Notes under the pieces: model-generated
Told to the model about the DNA's origin: nothing
Seen by the model: only the letters and a program-made list of their open reading frames with translations
The model's database searches: none
NCBI RefSeq assembly: GCF_014649775.1
Contig: NZ_BMTR01000004.1
Span: forward strand, 372,001-436,000
DNA: 64,000 nucleotides
Direction of reading: 5' to 3'
DNA from: Streptomyces longisporoflavus
GTDB lineage: Bacteria; Actinomycetota; Actinomycetes; Streptomycetales; Streptomycetaceae
Shown: one piece after another, positions 56,874 to 64,000 of the stretch
How positions within the stretch are numbered: position 1 is the first letter of the stretch
Layout of the letters: each line of letters starts with the position of its first letter
Position numbers and translations under genes: made by a program

Positions 56874-57714
56874 TCCTGAGACACAGGCGGGCTGGGTGCC
56901 CGAGGCGGCCGAGGACGAGGCCGACGAGGAGATGCCTCTCTCACTCCGCCTCTCGATAGCGGACACCCTCACGCTCGGTAACGCCACGTGCGGGTTCATG
57001 GCGGTGTACTTCACCACCACCGGCATCCTCATCCCGCACCTCCAGGGCAGCAACGAAAGCGGCATGGCGCGGCACTCCGCCGCGACGGCCGTGATCCTGA
57101 TGCTCTGCGCGGCCGTCTTCGACCTCTTCGACGGGCTCGTGGCGCGCAAGCTGCGGTCCTCGCCGATGGGCGCCGAGCTCGACAACCTGTCGGACCTGAT
57201 CAGCTTCGGTCTGGCCCCCGCGTACTTCGTGCTCGTGTACGGCATGGTCGCCGACGACGCGCACCAGAGAGTCGCCGCGGTGGGGGCGATCGTGGTGCTG
57301 CTGGCGGTGGTGCTGCGGCTTGCGCGGTTCAGCTGCGTGACCGTGAAGGACGGCACCTTCCAGGGCATGCCCTCGCCCTTCGGCGCGCTCACGGTCGTCT
57401 CGATCGTGCTCCTGGAGCTGCCCTTCGTGGCGACGCTCCTTGCGATCATCGGCACGGCATGGCTCATGGTGAGCCGGGTCGAGTACCCCAAGCCGCGGGG
57501 TCCGCTGGCGGTGGCGATGCTCGCGTGGATCGTCGCGGCCATGGGGCTGCTCGCGGCCTGGGCCTTCGAGGCTCCGGGCGGCCAGCTCCTGCTGCAGACC
57601 GGCTGCGCGCTGCAGCTGGTGCTCGGCGCGGTCATCCCGCTCTTCGCCACGGCCCGCCGCGTGAACAACTTCCGGGGCAACCGGCGCGAGGCACGGGCGG
57701 CGCAGCTGCCGTAG
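56860..57714 (+). CDS. pssA: CDP-diacylglycerol--serine O-phosphatidyltransferase
   Basis: A 284-residue membrane enzyme of the CDP-alcohol phosphotransferase family. The catalytic motif DG-x2-AR-x8-G-x3-D-x3-D is exact at about residues 89-111 (FDGLVARKLRSSPMGAELD then NLSD). Several membrane helices flank it, for example ATAVILMLCAAVFDLF and VAAVGAIVVLLAVVLRLA. It joins serine to CDP-diacylglycerol, giving phosphatidylserine for the decarboxylase encoded just upstream. The frame starts at TTG 56860, inside the psd gene, behind GGCTGGGGTG; a GTG at 56866 is a nearly equal alternative. A terminator follows 20 bp after the stop. Confidence 0.93.
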   Translation: MTVVDPETQAGWVPEAAEDEADEEMPLSLRLSIADTLTLGNATCGFMAVYFTTTGILIPHLQGSNESGMARHSAATAVILMLCAAVFDLFDGLVARKLRSSPMGAELDNLSDLISFGLAPAYFVLVYGMVADDAHQRVAAVGAIVVLLAVVLRLARFSCVTVKDGTFQGMPSPFGALTVVSIVLLELPFVATLLAIIGTAWLMVSRVEYPKPRGPLAVAMLAWIVAAMGLLAAWAFEAPGGQLLLQTGCALQLVLGAVIPLFATARRVNNFRGNRREARAAQLP

Positions 57715-57733
57715 CGGCGCTCGTACGATCGCG

Positions 57734-57768
57734 AAGGGGGCCCGAACCGAATTGGTTCGGGCCCCCTT
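57734..57768 (+). terminator. Rho-independent-type terminator after pssA
   Basis: AAGGGGGCCCGAACC, loop GAATT, GGTTCGGGCCCCCTT: a perfect 15-bp stem followed by TT. It lies 20 bp after the pssA stop and also faces the convergent binding-protein gene ending at 57827, so it can serve both. Confidence 0.92.
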
Positions 57769-57826
57769 TTGCGTACCGTCCATCGCCCTACGGGCTCATC
57801 CCCGGACGGCGGACGGGCTCAGACGC

Positions 57827-59092
57827 TCAGCCTCCCGCCGTGTACCCCTCGGCCGCCGTCGCCGTGAACGGCTTCTCGACGACCTTCATGCCGCCCGTCA
57901 CGCCCTTGTCGGGGCGCAGGATCACGCTCTCCTTCGAGGAGGGCGCCTTGGGGTCGGTGAAGTTCTGGGGGACGCCGAAGCCATTGTCGTAGGCGTCGAT
58001 GGTCAAAAGCGCCTTGTCGACGCCCGCGCGGGTGAGGTCCTTGCTCTCGCACGCCCTCTTCAGGGCCTCGCCGAAGACGGACGCCGCGGTCCAGCCGGCC
58101 GTCACGCCGTTGTCCAGGGAGTCCTCGGGGTAGGCCTTCTTGTAGTCGGCGACCAGCTTCTTAGCGGCCTCGGTGTCCGCGCCGATCGGCAGGGTCGGCG
58201 AGGCCACGTAGTAGTTCTTCGCGAGGGCCGGGCCCGCCTGTGTGCCCAGGAGCTGGGGCGAGAACGCCGAGTTGTTGCCGATGATCGGGACGTCGAACTT
58301 GCCGGCTGCCGCGACACCCACCAGCGAGGCCGCCTGGCGCGGGCCCGCGCTGATCACGACGCCCTTCACCCCGGCCTTCTTCAGGGCCGCGACCTGCGCC
58401 GTCATGTCGTTGTCGGTCGCCTTGATCTTCTGCTCCACGACGGTGAGGCCCGACTTCTTCGCCATGTACTGCGAGCCCTTCAGGGCGCTTTCGCCGTAGT
58501 CGCCCTCGAAGTAGACGTGGCCGAGCTTGTCGCCCTTCTTGAGGCCCTTCTCCTTCATCAGGAAGTCGATCGCGTTGATCGTCTCCAGGTCGTACGTCGA
58601 GCCGATGACCCGCACGTACGAGCTGCCGAGCAGATTGGACGACCAGGCCTGCGGCAGCACGAGGCCCTTGTTGGTGTCGACCCGCTGCTTGACCGCCGCG
58701 ACGAACGGGGAGCCGATGAACTGGGCGAAGCCGAGGACCTCCGGCTCAAGCTCGGTGTACGCGGCGACCGCCTTCTGCGGGTCGTAGCCGTGGTCGCGGA
58801 CGGTCAGCTTCAGCTTGCGGCCGCAGATGCCGCCGTCGGCGTTGATCTGCTTGACGTAGAGCTGCTGGGCCTGGGTGACGCTCTTGCCGAGGGTCGCGTA
58901 GACGCCGGTCATGTCGGTGAGCACACCGAGATCGATCGTCTTGGCGGAGACGCCGACGCCGGTCTTGATCCCGCCCGCGTCCTCCTTGTCGCCCTCGCCG
59001 TCCCCCGTCTTCGAGCTGCAACCCGCCACCGCGAGCAGCGCGGCGAGCGCCGTCGCCGTCGCGGTGACCCTCTTCGACTTGCGTGAACTCAT
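57827..59092 (-). CDS. Branched-chain amino-acid ABC transporter substrate-binding lipoprotein
   Basis: A 421-residue periplasmic-type binding protein of the LivJ/K (Peripla_BP_6) family. The N-terminus has a lipoprotein signal ending in LLAVAGC with the lipid-attached Cys near residue 25, then a Gly/Asp-rich linker. The bilobed domain shows IDLGVLTDMTGVYATLGKSV near 53, YVKQINADGGICGRKLKLTV near 80 and GHVYFEGDYGESALKGSQYM near 190. It binds amino acids or related compounds for the permease. It is the last gene in the liv operon, after livM, with which it overlaps by 4 bp. The specificity is not readable; other substrates (amides, urea) are possible. Confidence 0.92.
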   Translation of the reverse strand: MSSRKSKRVTATATALAALLAVAGCSSKTGDGEGDKEDAGGIKTGVGVSAKTIDLGVLTDMTGVYATLGKSVTQAQQLYVKQINADGGICGRKLKLTVRDHGYDPQKAVAAYTELEPEVLGFAQFIGSPFVAAVKQRVDTNKGLVLPQAWSSNLLGSSYVRVIGSTYDLETINAIDFLMKEKGLKKGDKLGHVYFEGDYGESALKGSQYMAKKSGLTVVEQKIKATDNDMTAQVAALKKAGVKGVVISAGPRQAASLVGVAAAGKFDVPIIGNNSAFSPQLLGTQAGPALAKNYYVASPTLPIGADTEAAKKLVADYKKAYPEDSLDNGVTAGWTAASVFGEALKRACESKDLTRAGVDKALLTIDAYDNGFGVPQNFTDPKAPSSKESVILRPDKGVTGGMKVVEKPFTATAAEGYTAGG

Positions 59093-60204
59093 TGTTCCTC
59101 CCCTGGAGTGTGGCCGGACTTCGGCCTGGAGCGCCGGGCGGCGATGCTGGCCAGACCGCCGGGCAGGAACAGCACCACCGCCACGACGGCGGCGCCGTAC
59201 AGATACCGGGATGCCTCGCCCGGAGTGATTCCGCCGGTACCGGGGGCCGAGACCAGGGGCAGCGCGTCGCTGTACCTGGTCAGGAGCTGCGGGAGCAGGG
59301 AGACGACGGCGGCGCCGGCCACCGCGCCCGCCACCGAGCCGAGCCCACCGATGACGATCATGGCGAGGTATTCGAGGGACAGCGTGATGCCGAAGTAGTC
59401 CGGCACGGTGCGCTGGAAGACGAGGGCGAGCAGGACACCGGCGAGGCCCGCGTACATCGACGACAGGACGAAGACGCCCGCGCGGTAGCGGGCCACGGGC
59501 ACCCCGATGACGCCGGCGGCGATGCGGTGGTCGCGGATGGCGTTCATGGCACGTCCAGGGCGCCCGCGCAGCACGCCGCGGGCGAAGAGCCCGCAGCCGA
59601 AGAGCAGCACGAGGCCGGCGTACCAGAGCTTCTCCGAGGCCCCGAAGGGCACGGCGGCCACGACGAGCTCGCTGTCGTCGAAGGTGATGCCGAAGACGCT
59701 CAGCGGCGGTACGTCGCGTCCGTTGGAGCCGCCGGTCAGATCATGGGCGTTGAAGAGCACGTGCTGCCCGATGAAGATCAGCGCGAGGGTGGCGATGCCG
59801 AGGTAGGCGCCTTGCAGGCGTCCCGCGATGGGGCTGAAGAGCCCGCCCGCGATCCCCGCGACGCCGACCGCCAGGGCAGCCGCGATCCAGGTGGGGAGCC
59901 CGAGGCCGGTGAGACCGCCCTCGCCGTCCCCCGCGAAGACGCAGTATCCGTACGCTCCGATCGCCAGGAAGAAGGCGTGCCCCATGGAGAGCTGGCCGGT
60001 CGCGCCGGTGAGGAGGTTGAGGCCGATCGCGCCGATCGCGGCGGCCATGGCGAACAGGCCCGCCTGGAGCCAGAACCGGTCGAGGTAGAAGGGCAGGGCG
60101 AGCAGGAGCACGACTCCCGCGATCCAGACGTACGTGCGCGGGCGGGTGAGCCTCGTGCGGTTGCGGGAGCGCAGCTCCCGCCCGCGGGCCAGGACTTCAG
60201 ACAC
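59089..60204 (-). CDS. livM: Branched-chain amino-acid ABC transporter permease LivM-type
   Basis: A 371-residue permease with about ten membrane helices. The family pattern is visible in AIGLNLLTGATGQLSMGHAF near residue 65, AYLGIATLALIFIGQHVLFN near 133-152, and the EAA-like MNAIRDHRIAAGVIGVPVAR near 225. Near the end GLGSVAGAVAGAAVVSLLPQ and LFLPGGLASIAARRSR are typical. It forms the channel with LivH. GTG start. It overlaps livH by 8 bp and the binding-protein gene by 4 bp, so the set is translationally coupled. Confidence 0.93.
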   Translation of the reverse strand: MSEVLARGRELRSRNRTRLTRPRTYVWIAGVVLLLALPFYLDRFWLQAGLFAMAAAIGAIGLNLLTGATGQLSMGHAFFLAIGAYGYCVFAGDGEGGLTGLGLPTWIAAALAVGVAGIAGGLFSPIAGRLQGAYLGIATLALIFIGQHVLFNAHDLTGGSNGRDVPPLSVFGITFDDSELVVAAVPFGASEKLWYAGLVLLFGCGLFARGVLRGRPGRAMNAIRDHRIAAGVIGVPVARYRAGVFVLSSMYAGLAGVLLALVFQRTVPDYFGITLSLEYLAMIVIGGLGSVAGAVAGAAVVSLLPQLLTRYSDALPLVSAPGTGGITPGEASRYLYGAAVVAVVLFLPGGLASIAARRSRPKSGHTPGEEQ

Positions 60205-61087
60205 GGGTGAGCTCCTTCGTGCCGAAGAGTCCGGCGGGCCGGATGAGCAGGATGACGGTCATCACCAGGTAGGGCGCTAGGTCGCCCAGGCCCCTTCCCA
60301 GGAAGGTGAGTTCACTCTGGTAGCCGGTGGCGAGAGATTCGGTGACCCCGACGATGAGCCCGCCCACGAGCGCGCCCGTGGTGGAGTCGAGGCCGCCGAG
60401 GATCGCGGCCGGGAACGCCTTGAGCGCGGCCAGCGAGGTGGCCCGTTCGAGCCCCGGCGTCGGGAAGACGGTGAGGAAGAGCGCCGCGACGGCGGCGAGC
60501 CCTCCCGCGACCGCCCAGGCGCCGAGCGAGACCCTGCCGAGGCGCACGCCCATCAGGGCTGCGGTCTCCGGGCTCTCCGCCGCCGCCCGCATCGCCACGC
60601 CCCAGGAGGTGTAGCGGAAGGCGAGCAGGAAGACGCTGATGAGGAGCCCGGCGGCGACGAACGCGGCGATCCGCGTATAGGCGATGGAGACCGATCCGAC
60701 GGTGAGCACGGAGTCGCCCCAGGGGTCGCCGAGCGAGAGCACGTCGGTGCCGAGGCGGCGGGTGAGCTCGGTGGTGAGCAGGATGTCGACGCCGATGGTG
60801 ACGATGGCGAGGACGCTGTGGTCGGAGCCGCGGTAGCGCCGCATGACCAGGAACTCGATGGCCGCGCCGACGACGGCGGCGCCCGCGATGCCGACGAGGA
60901 CCGCGGGCCAGAACCCGATGTCGTCGTGGAGCGACGCGATGAAGTAGCCGCCCGCCAGGAGCAGCGAGGCGTGCGCGAAGTTCACGACCTCGGTGGCCCG
61001 GAAGATGACGACGAAGCCGAGGGCGATGAGGGCGTAGACGGAGCCCATCGAGAGCCCGTTGAGCATGAGCTCGACGAAGGTGGTCAC
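60197..61087 (-). CDS. livH: Branched-chain amino-acid ABC transporter permease LivH-type
   Basis: A 296-residue permease with about eight membrane helices. It begins VELMLNGLSMGSVYALIALG and FRATEVVNFAHASLLLAGGY, the standard LivH start. The cytoplasmic EAA-type loop is SWGVAMRAAAESPETAALMG near residue 185, and the late GLDSTTGALVGGLIVGVTES is typical. It pairs with LivM. The GTG at 61087 is favoured because it overlaps the livG stop by 4 bp; the longer frame up to 61357 is inside livG and unlikely. Same operon as its neighbours. Confidence 0.92.
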   Translation of the reverse strand: MTTFVELMLNGLSMGSVYALIALGFVVIFRATEVVNFAHASLLLAGGYFIASLHDDIGFWPAVLVGIAGAAVVGAAIEFLVMRRYRGSDHSVLAIVTIGVDILLTTELTRRLGTDVLSLGDPWGDSVLTVGSVSIAYTRIAAFVAAGLLISVFLLAFRYTSWGVAMRAAAESPETAALMGVRLGRVSLGAWAVAGGLAAVAALFLTVFPTPGLERATSLAALKAFPAAILGGLDSTTGALVGGLIVGVTESLATGYQSELTFLGRGLGDLAPYLVMTVILLIRPAGLFGTKELTRV

Positions 61088-61902
61088 GACGCGGCCTCCT
61101 CTCCCAGGTAGGCCCGTACGACCGCCGGGTCGTTCTGTACGGCCGCCGGGGCGCCGTCCGCTATGCACCGGCCGAAGTCCAGTACGGTCACCGCGTCCGC
61201 GAGCCGCATCACCACCCCCATGTCGTGTTCCACCAGGACGATCGAGATTCCGAGACTGTCGCGGGCCCCCGCGATGACGGCCGCCGTGCGCTGCCGCTCG
61301 TCCCCGGTCATGCCCGCGACGGGTTCGTCGAGCAGGAGAAGCCGGGGCTCCATGCACAGGGCGCGGGCCAGTTCCGCGAGTTTCTGCTGCCCGTACGGAA
61401 GCGAGCCCGCCGGGGCATGGAGCTGGTGTTCGATGCCCACGAACGCCGCTATCTCCCTGACCCGCTCGCGATGTCGGCGCTCCTCGCGCGCGGCCGAGGG
61501 CAGGCGGAGACCGGCGGCGACGAATCCCGTGCGGGTCAGGCGGTGGCGGCCGAGCATCAGGCTGTCGGCGACCGTGGCGCGGGGCGGCAGGGCGAGGTTC
61601 TGGAAGATCCGGGCGACGCCGAGGCCGGCGATGCGGTGCGGAGGCATCGCCGTCAGCTCGTGCTCGCCGAGGCGGACGCTGCCGCCGGTGGCCCTGTACA
61701 CGCCGGACAGGACGTTGAAGCAGGTCGACTTGCCCGCGCCGTTAGGGCCGATGACGGCGTGCACGGTGCCGGGCCTGACGGTGAAACTGACGGCGTCGAG
61801 GGCGGTGAGGCCCGCGAAGCGGACGGTCAGGTCCCGCACCTCAAGGGCGGGTACGTCGTCTTCTCGTGGCGTCGCGTCGACTGCCGGGAGGTCCTCGCTC
61901 AT
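61084..61902 (-). CDS. livG: Branched-chain amino-acid ABC transporter ATP-binding protein LivG-type
   Basis: A 272-residue ATPase. Walker A is VIGPNGAGKSTCFNVLSG near residue 48, the Q-loop RIFQNLALPP near 95, the signature region SLPYGQQKLAELARAL with a modified ABC signature (as usual in LivG) and Walker B LLLLDEPVAGM. The H-loop is in LVEHDMGVVM. It powers transport with LivF. The start at 61902 (MSEDLPAV) overlaps the livF stop by 4 bp and is preferred over the upstream GTG/ATG at 61917. It overlaps livH by 4 bp at the other end. Confidence 0.93.
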   Translation of the reverse strand: MSEDLPAVDATPREDDVPALEVRDLTVRFAGLTALDAVSFTVRPGTVHAVIGPNGAGKSTCFNVLSGVYRATGGSVRLGEHELTAMPPHRIAGLGVARIFQNLALPPRATVADSLMLGRHRLTRTGFVAAGLRLPSAAREERRHRERVREIAAFVGIEHQLHAPAGSLPYGQQKLAELARALCMEPRLLLLDEPVAGMTGDERQRTAAVIAGARDSLGISIVLVEHDMGVVMRLADAVTVLDFGRCIADGAPAAVQNDPAVVRAYLGEEAAS

Positions 61903-62711
61903 CGCCGGCCCGCCCATCGTTCGAGGACCGGCAGCGCGTCGACGCCGCGTGAGGCGTCGGCAGCGGCGGTCTCGTCGACCACGCCGAGGTAGCGGCGGCG
62001 CACCTCGTCGGAGGCGGCAAGCTCGTCCGCCGCCCCCGCGAGCGCCACTTCGCCGACGTCCAGGACGTACGCGCTCGACGCGAGACGCAGCGCGAGGGCG
62101 GCGTTCTGCTCGACGAGGAGGACCGCGGTGCCCTGGCCGTTGATCTCCTGGATGGTGTCGGCGATGCGGGCCGCCATCAGCGGGGCGAGCCCCAGGGACG
62201 GTTCGTCCAGGAGCAGCAGCTTCGGCGAGGCCATCAGCGCCCTGCCGACCGCCAGCATCTGCTGCTCGCCGCCGGACAGGAGCCCGGCCCGCTGGCCCGC
62301 GCGCTCGGCGAGCACGGGGAAGAGTTCATGGACGCGGCTCAGGGCCGAGGCCTTCGTGCCCCGGCTCCCCGCGGAGCCGAGTGCGCCCGCCCGCAGGTTG
62401 TCTGCGACGGTCATCCGGGCGAACACCCGCCTTCCTTCCGGTACTTGTGAGACTCCGGCCCCGACCACCCGGTCCGGGTGCAGTCCGTCGATGCGCCGTC
62501 CGCCGAAGTGGATGGAGCCGGTGGTGAGCGCCCCCCGGTGGAAACCGAGGGTGCGTGAAATGGCGCGCAGGAGCGTCGACTTGCCCGCGCCGTTGCCGCC
62601 GAGGACGGCGACGACGGCGCCCTCCGGTACTTCGAGCGACACCTGGCGCAGTGCGCGTACCGGTCCGTATCCGACCGACGCGTCCTGTACGACCAGTCCG
62701 GAACCACCCAC
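61899..62711 (-). CDS. livF: Branched-chain amino-acid ABC transporter ATP-binding protein LivF-type
   Basis: A 270-residue ATPase, first gene of the operon. Walker A is VLGGNGAGKSTLLRAISR near residue 37, the Q-loop AGVSQVPEGRRVFARMTV near 86, signature LLSGGEQQMLAVGRALM and Walker B KLLLLDEPSLGLAP near 160. The C-terminal extension after about 240 is longer than in E. coli LivF. GTG start, with AGG-type sequence about 5 nt upstream. It is divergent from a PucR-type regulator across 262 bp, which is the probable control region for the whole set. Confidence 0.93.
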   Translation of the reverse strand: MGGSGLVVQDASVGYGPVRALRQVSLEVPEGAVVAVLGGNGAGKSTLLRAISRTLGFHRGALTTGSIHFGGRRIDGLHPDRVVGAGVSQVPEGRRVFARMTVADNLRAGALGSAGSRGTKASALSRVHELFPVLAERAGQRAGLLSGGEQQMLAVGRALMASPKLLLLDEPSLGLAPLMAARIADTIQEINGQGTAVLLVEQNAALALRLASSAYVLDVGEVALAGAADELAASDEVRRRYLGVVDETAAADASRGVDALPVLERWAGRR

Positions 62712-62973
62712 CTGGGACCCCCCTGCCCTCTGCCTGCTCTGTTCGTGGCGCTCGGCCGCCGGTGCCGCGCGGCCCTCTGTGTGTGGCGCTCACCCCAGCA
62801 CCGCCGCGCCCGCCCGTCCACGGCCTGTGTCCGAATCGCTGCGGGTGACCAGCGGTACCGGCCACCCGTTGTGCACGGGCACAACACCGCGTGTCAGGGG
62901 CCTGCCAGGGGTGGTCCGGCAGTGGCATCCTCCGCAGCACGAAGGCATGAATGGCGGCGGCGATGGGAGTTCC
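62712..62973. other. Divergent promoter region livF / pucR-type gene
   Basis: A 262-bp non-coding stretch between the two divergent genes. I see no clear palindrome, -10/-35 pair or riboswitch. GGGAGTTCC at 62964-62973 is the ribosome site of the right-hand gene. Confidence 0.5.
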
Positions 62974-64000
62974 ATGAGCGGACGCAGACCTCGTACGGGC
63001 CATGACTGGAAGGTGCTCGAGGAGGCGTGCACCGCGCTGCTCCCCCGCATCCCCGATCTGGTGGACGAACATCTGCGGCAGCTCTTCGAGCACTCGCCGG
63101 TGTACGCGCGGGTCCTGCCGCACGACCAGCAGTGGCGGGAGGCGGAGGAGGCGATGCGGATCGGCATCGAGACCATCTCGGCGCCGCGGGCGTCGCCGCG
63201 CCGCGATCTGGAGTACGCGGAGGAGGCGGGCCGGCGCCGGGCCCAGCAGGGGCTGCCGCTGGACCTGGTGGTGCACTCGTACCGTAACGCGGGCTATCTG
63301 GTCTGGGACTCGCTGCTCGAAGGCACCGTGGGGCAGGACCCGGAGAAGCTGGCGGTCCTGATGCGGTCGGCGACGATGGTGTGGTCGGCGGTGGACGCGC
63401 AGGCGGCGGCCGCGTCGGACGCGTACCGGGCCACGGAGATGGAGTTGCGCCGGCGCACCGACGAGCAGTTGCAGGCGCTGCTCGACGCGCTCCTTGAGGG
63501 GCAGTCGGGGCCGGGGCTCGCCTCGCAGGTGGCCGCGGGGCTCGATCTGCCGGAGCGCGGGCCGTACGCGGTGGTGGTGCTGCGGGCCGAGCGGCGGGAC
63601 GGGCGCGCCGCGTTCCACCGGCAGATCCAGCGGGCCGGGTTCCGTTTCGTCTGGCGGATGCGGACGGACCGGGAGGTGGGTGTGGTGGCGCTCGGGGCGG
63701 AGGAGGGCCTGGACGAGCTGGCCGCCGCGCTCGAGGGGCGGTGCCCGGGGCCCGGCGGCATCAGTCCCGTGGTGGCGGGGCTCTCCGAACTGGGCCACGC
63801 GCGGCGCCTGGCCGAACTGGCGCTGCGTACGTGTCCGCCGGACGCGACCGGCATCGTACGGCTCGACCAGCGGATGCCGACGGCGCTGGTGGTGAGCCAG
63901 CCGGAGCTGGCGGGGCGCCTTGTGTCGGACGTCTTCGGCGAGGTCCTCGCCCTGGAACCGGCCGACCGGGCGGTGCTCCTGGAGACGCTGGACGCGTGGC
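62974..64000 (+). CDS. PucR-type regulator, N-terminal part (runs off the right edge)
   Basis: At least 342 residues are visible; the gene continues beyond the window. It starts SGRRPRTGHDWKVLEEACTA and has the helical N-terminal domain common to Streptomyces PucR-like proteins (LLPRIPDLVDEHLRQLFEHS, LPLDLVVHSYRNAGYLVWDS). The middle part from about residue 160 (LQALLDALLEGQSGPGLASQ, YAVVVLRAERRDGRAAF) resembles the GGDEF-like middle domain, and the expected C-terminal helix-turn-helix would lie past 64000. The ATG follows GGGAGTTCC. It is divergent from the liv operon and is its likely regulator, which is inference. Confidence 0.82.
   Translation, partial: MSGRRPRTGHDWKVLEEACTALLPRIPDLVDEHLRQLFEHSPVYARVLPHDQQWREAEEAMRIGIETISAPRASPRRDLEYAEEAGRRRAQQGLPLDLVVHSYRNAGYLVWDSLLEGTVGQDPEKLAVLMRSATMVWSAVDAQAAAASDAYRATEMELRRRTDEQLQALLDALLEGQSGPGLASQVAAGLDLPERGPYAVVVLRAERRDGRAAFHRQIQRAGFRFVWRMRTDREVGVVALGAEEGLDELAAALEGRCPGPGGISPVVAGLSELGHARRLAELALRTCPPDATGIVRLDQRMPTALVVSQPELAGRLVSDVFGEVLALEPADRAVLLETLDAW

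Noticed and set aside
1..64000. tRNA genes, CRISPR arrays, insertion sequences, prophage or integration sites
   Set aside because: No clover-leaf sequences, spaced repeats with spacers, transposase motifs or phage structural genes were seen; the holin-domain protein at the left edge is a chromosomal family, not a phage sign.

Overview
The window is a piece of a Streptomyces (or very close actinomycete) chromosome. The DNA is very GC-rich with G or C in nearly every third codon position, GTG starts are common, and many genes overlap by the ATGA/GTGA type of junction. The protein set is typical of the genus: an ANTAR regulator, a SigB-type sigma factor, a SpoIIE phosphatase with PAS, GAF and HATPase parts, an Rv2578c-type radical SAM protein and a crotonyl-CoA carboxylase/reductase cluster. 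I see no rRNA, tRNA, CRISPR array, insertion sequence, integrase or prophage.

Region 1 to 7.9 kb holds a holin-domain membrane protein cut by the window edge, a resolvase-like protein without catalytic residues, an MBL-fold hydrolase overlapping a DedA protein, a PLP-fold protein that has lost its lysine, and a 41-bp tandem-repeat array. A stress-signalling group follows: GAF-ANTAR, PAS-GAF, a SigB-family sigma factor, a tiny membrane protein, and a CBS-pair protein behind a SigB-type promoter. Region 8 to 17 kb carries an AraC regulator, a TIGR03086 protein, an ABC-F ATPase, a PAP2-diacylglycerol-kinase fusion, a methyltransferase, a small hydrophobic protein, a solitary GvpL/F protein and a LigD-type primase-polymerase. 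Region 17 to 25 kb has a short transketolase, an enolase-superfamily protein lacking one metal ligand, a P-loop protein, a VOC protein, and a GntR regulator followed by two Tat-exported amidohydrolases, with GntR-like operator sites between them. Region 25 to 30 kb has a DUF5107/TPR protein, a GNAT acetyltransferase, a LapA-type protein and a secreted alpha/beta hydrolase.

Region 30 to 37.8 kb is the most system-like novelty. It is a tightly packed set reading MFS transporter, M55 D-aminopeptidase, M20 hydrolase, S9 peptidase and S66 LD-carboxypeptidase, with a divergent LysR gene. The M55 plus S66 pair recalls the Bacillus subtilis dppA/ykfA muropeptide locus, but with a different transporter and extra peptidases. 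Region 37.8 to 46.5 kb holds a methyltransferase, the SpoIIE-type phosphatase ending in a 10-bp tandem repeat, a drug-type MFS protein with three fused beta-sandwich repeats, an SRPBCC protein, a radical SAM gene behind a LexA box, and a HEAT-repeat protein.

Region 46.8 to 56.0 kb is the ethylmalonyl-CoA pathway: a duplicated 3-hydroxyacyl-CoA dehydrogenase, a TetR regulator, ccr, ethylmalonyl-CoA mutase, a CitE-like lyase, a MaoC hydratase and an acyl-CoA dehydrogenase. Ahead of ccr lie a promoter with two palindromic operators and a leader of about 235 nt. The cluster turns acetyl-CoA-derived C4 units into C5 acyl-CoA and then glyoxylate and propionyl-CoA, and also supplies ethylmalonyl-CoA for polyketides. 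Phosphatidylserine decarboxylase and synthase follow, ending in a strong terminator. The window closes with a complete Liv-type amino-acid ABC transporter (livFGHM plus binding protein) and a divergent PucR-type regulator that runs off the end.
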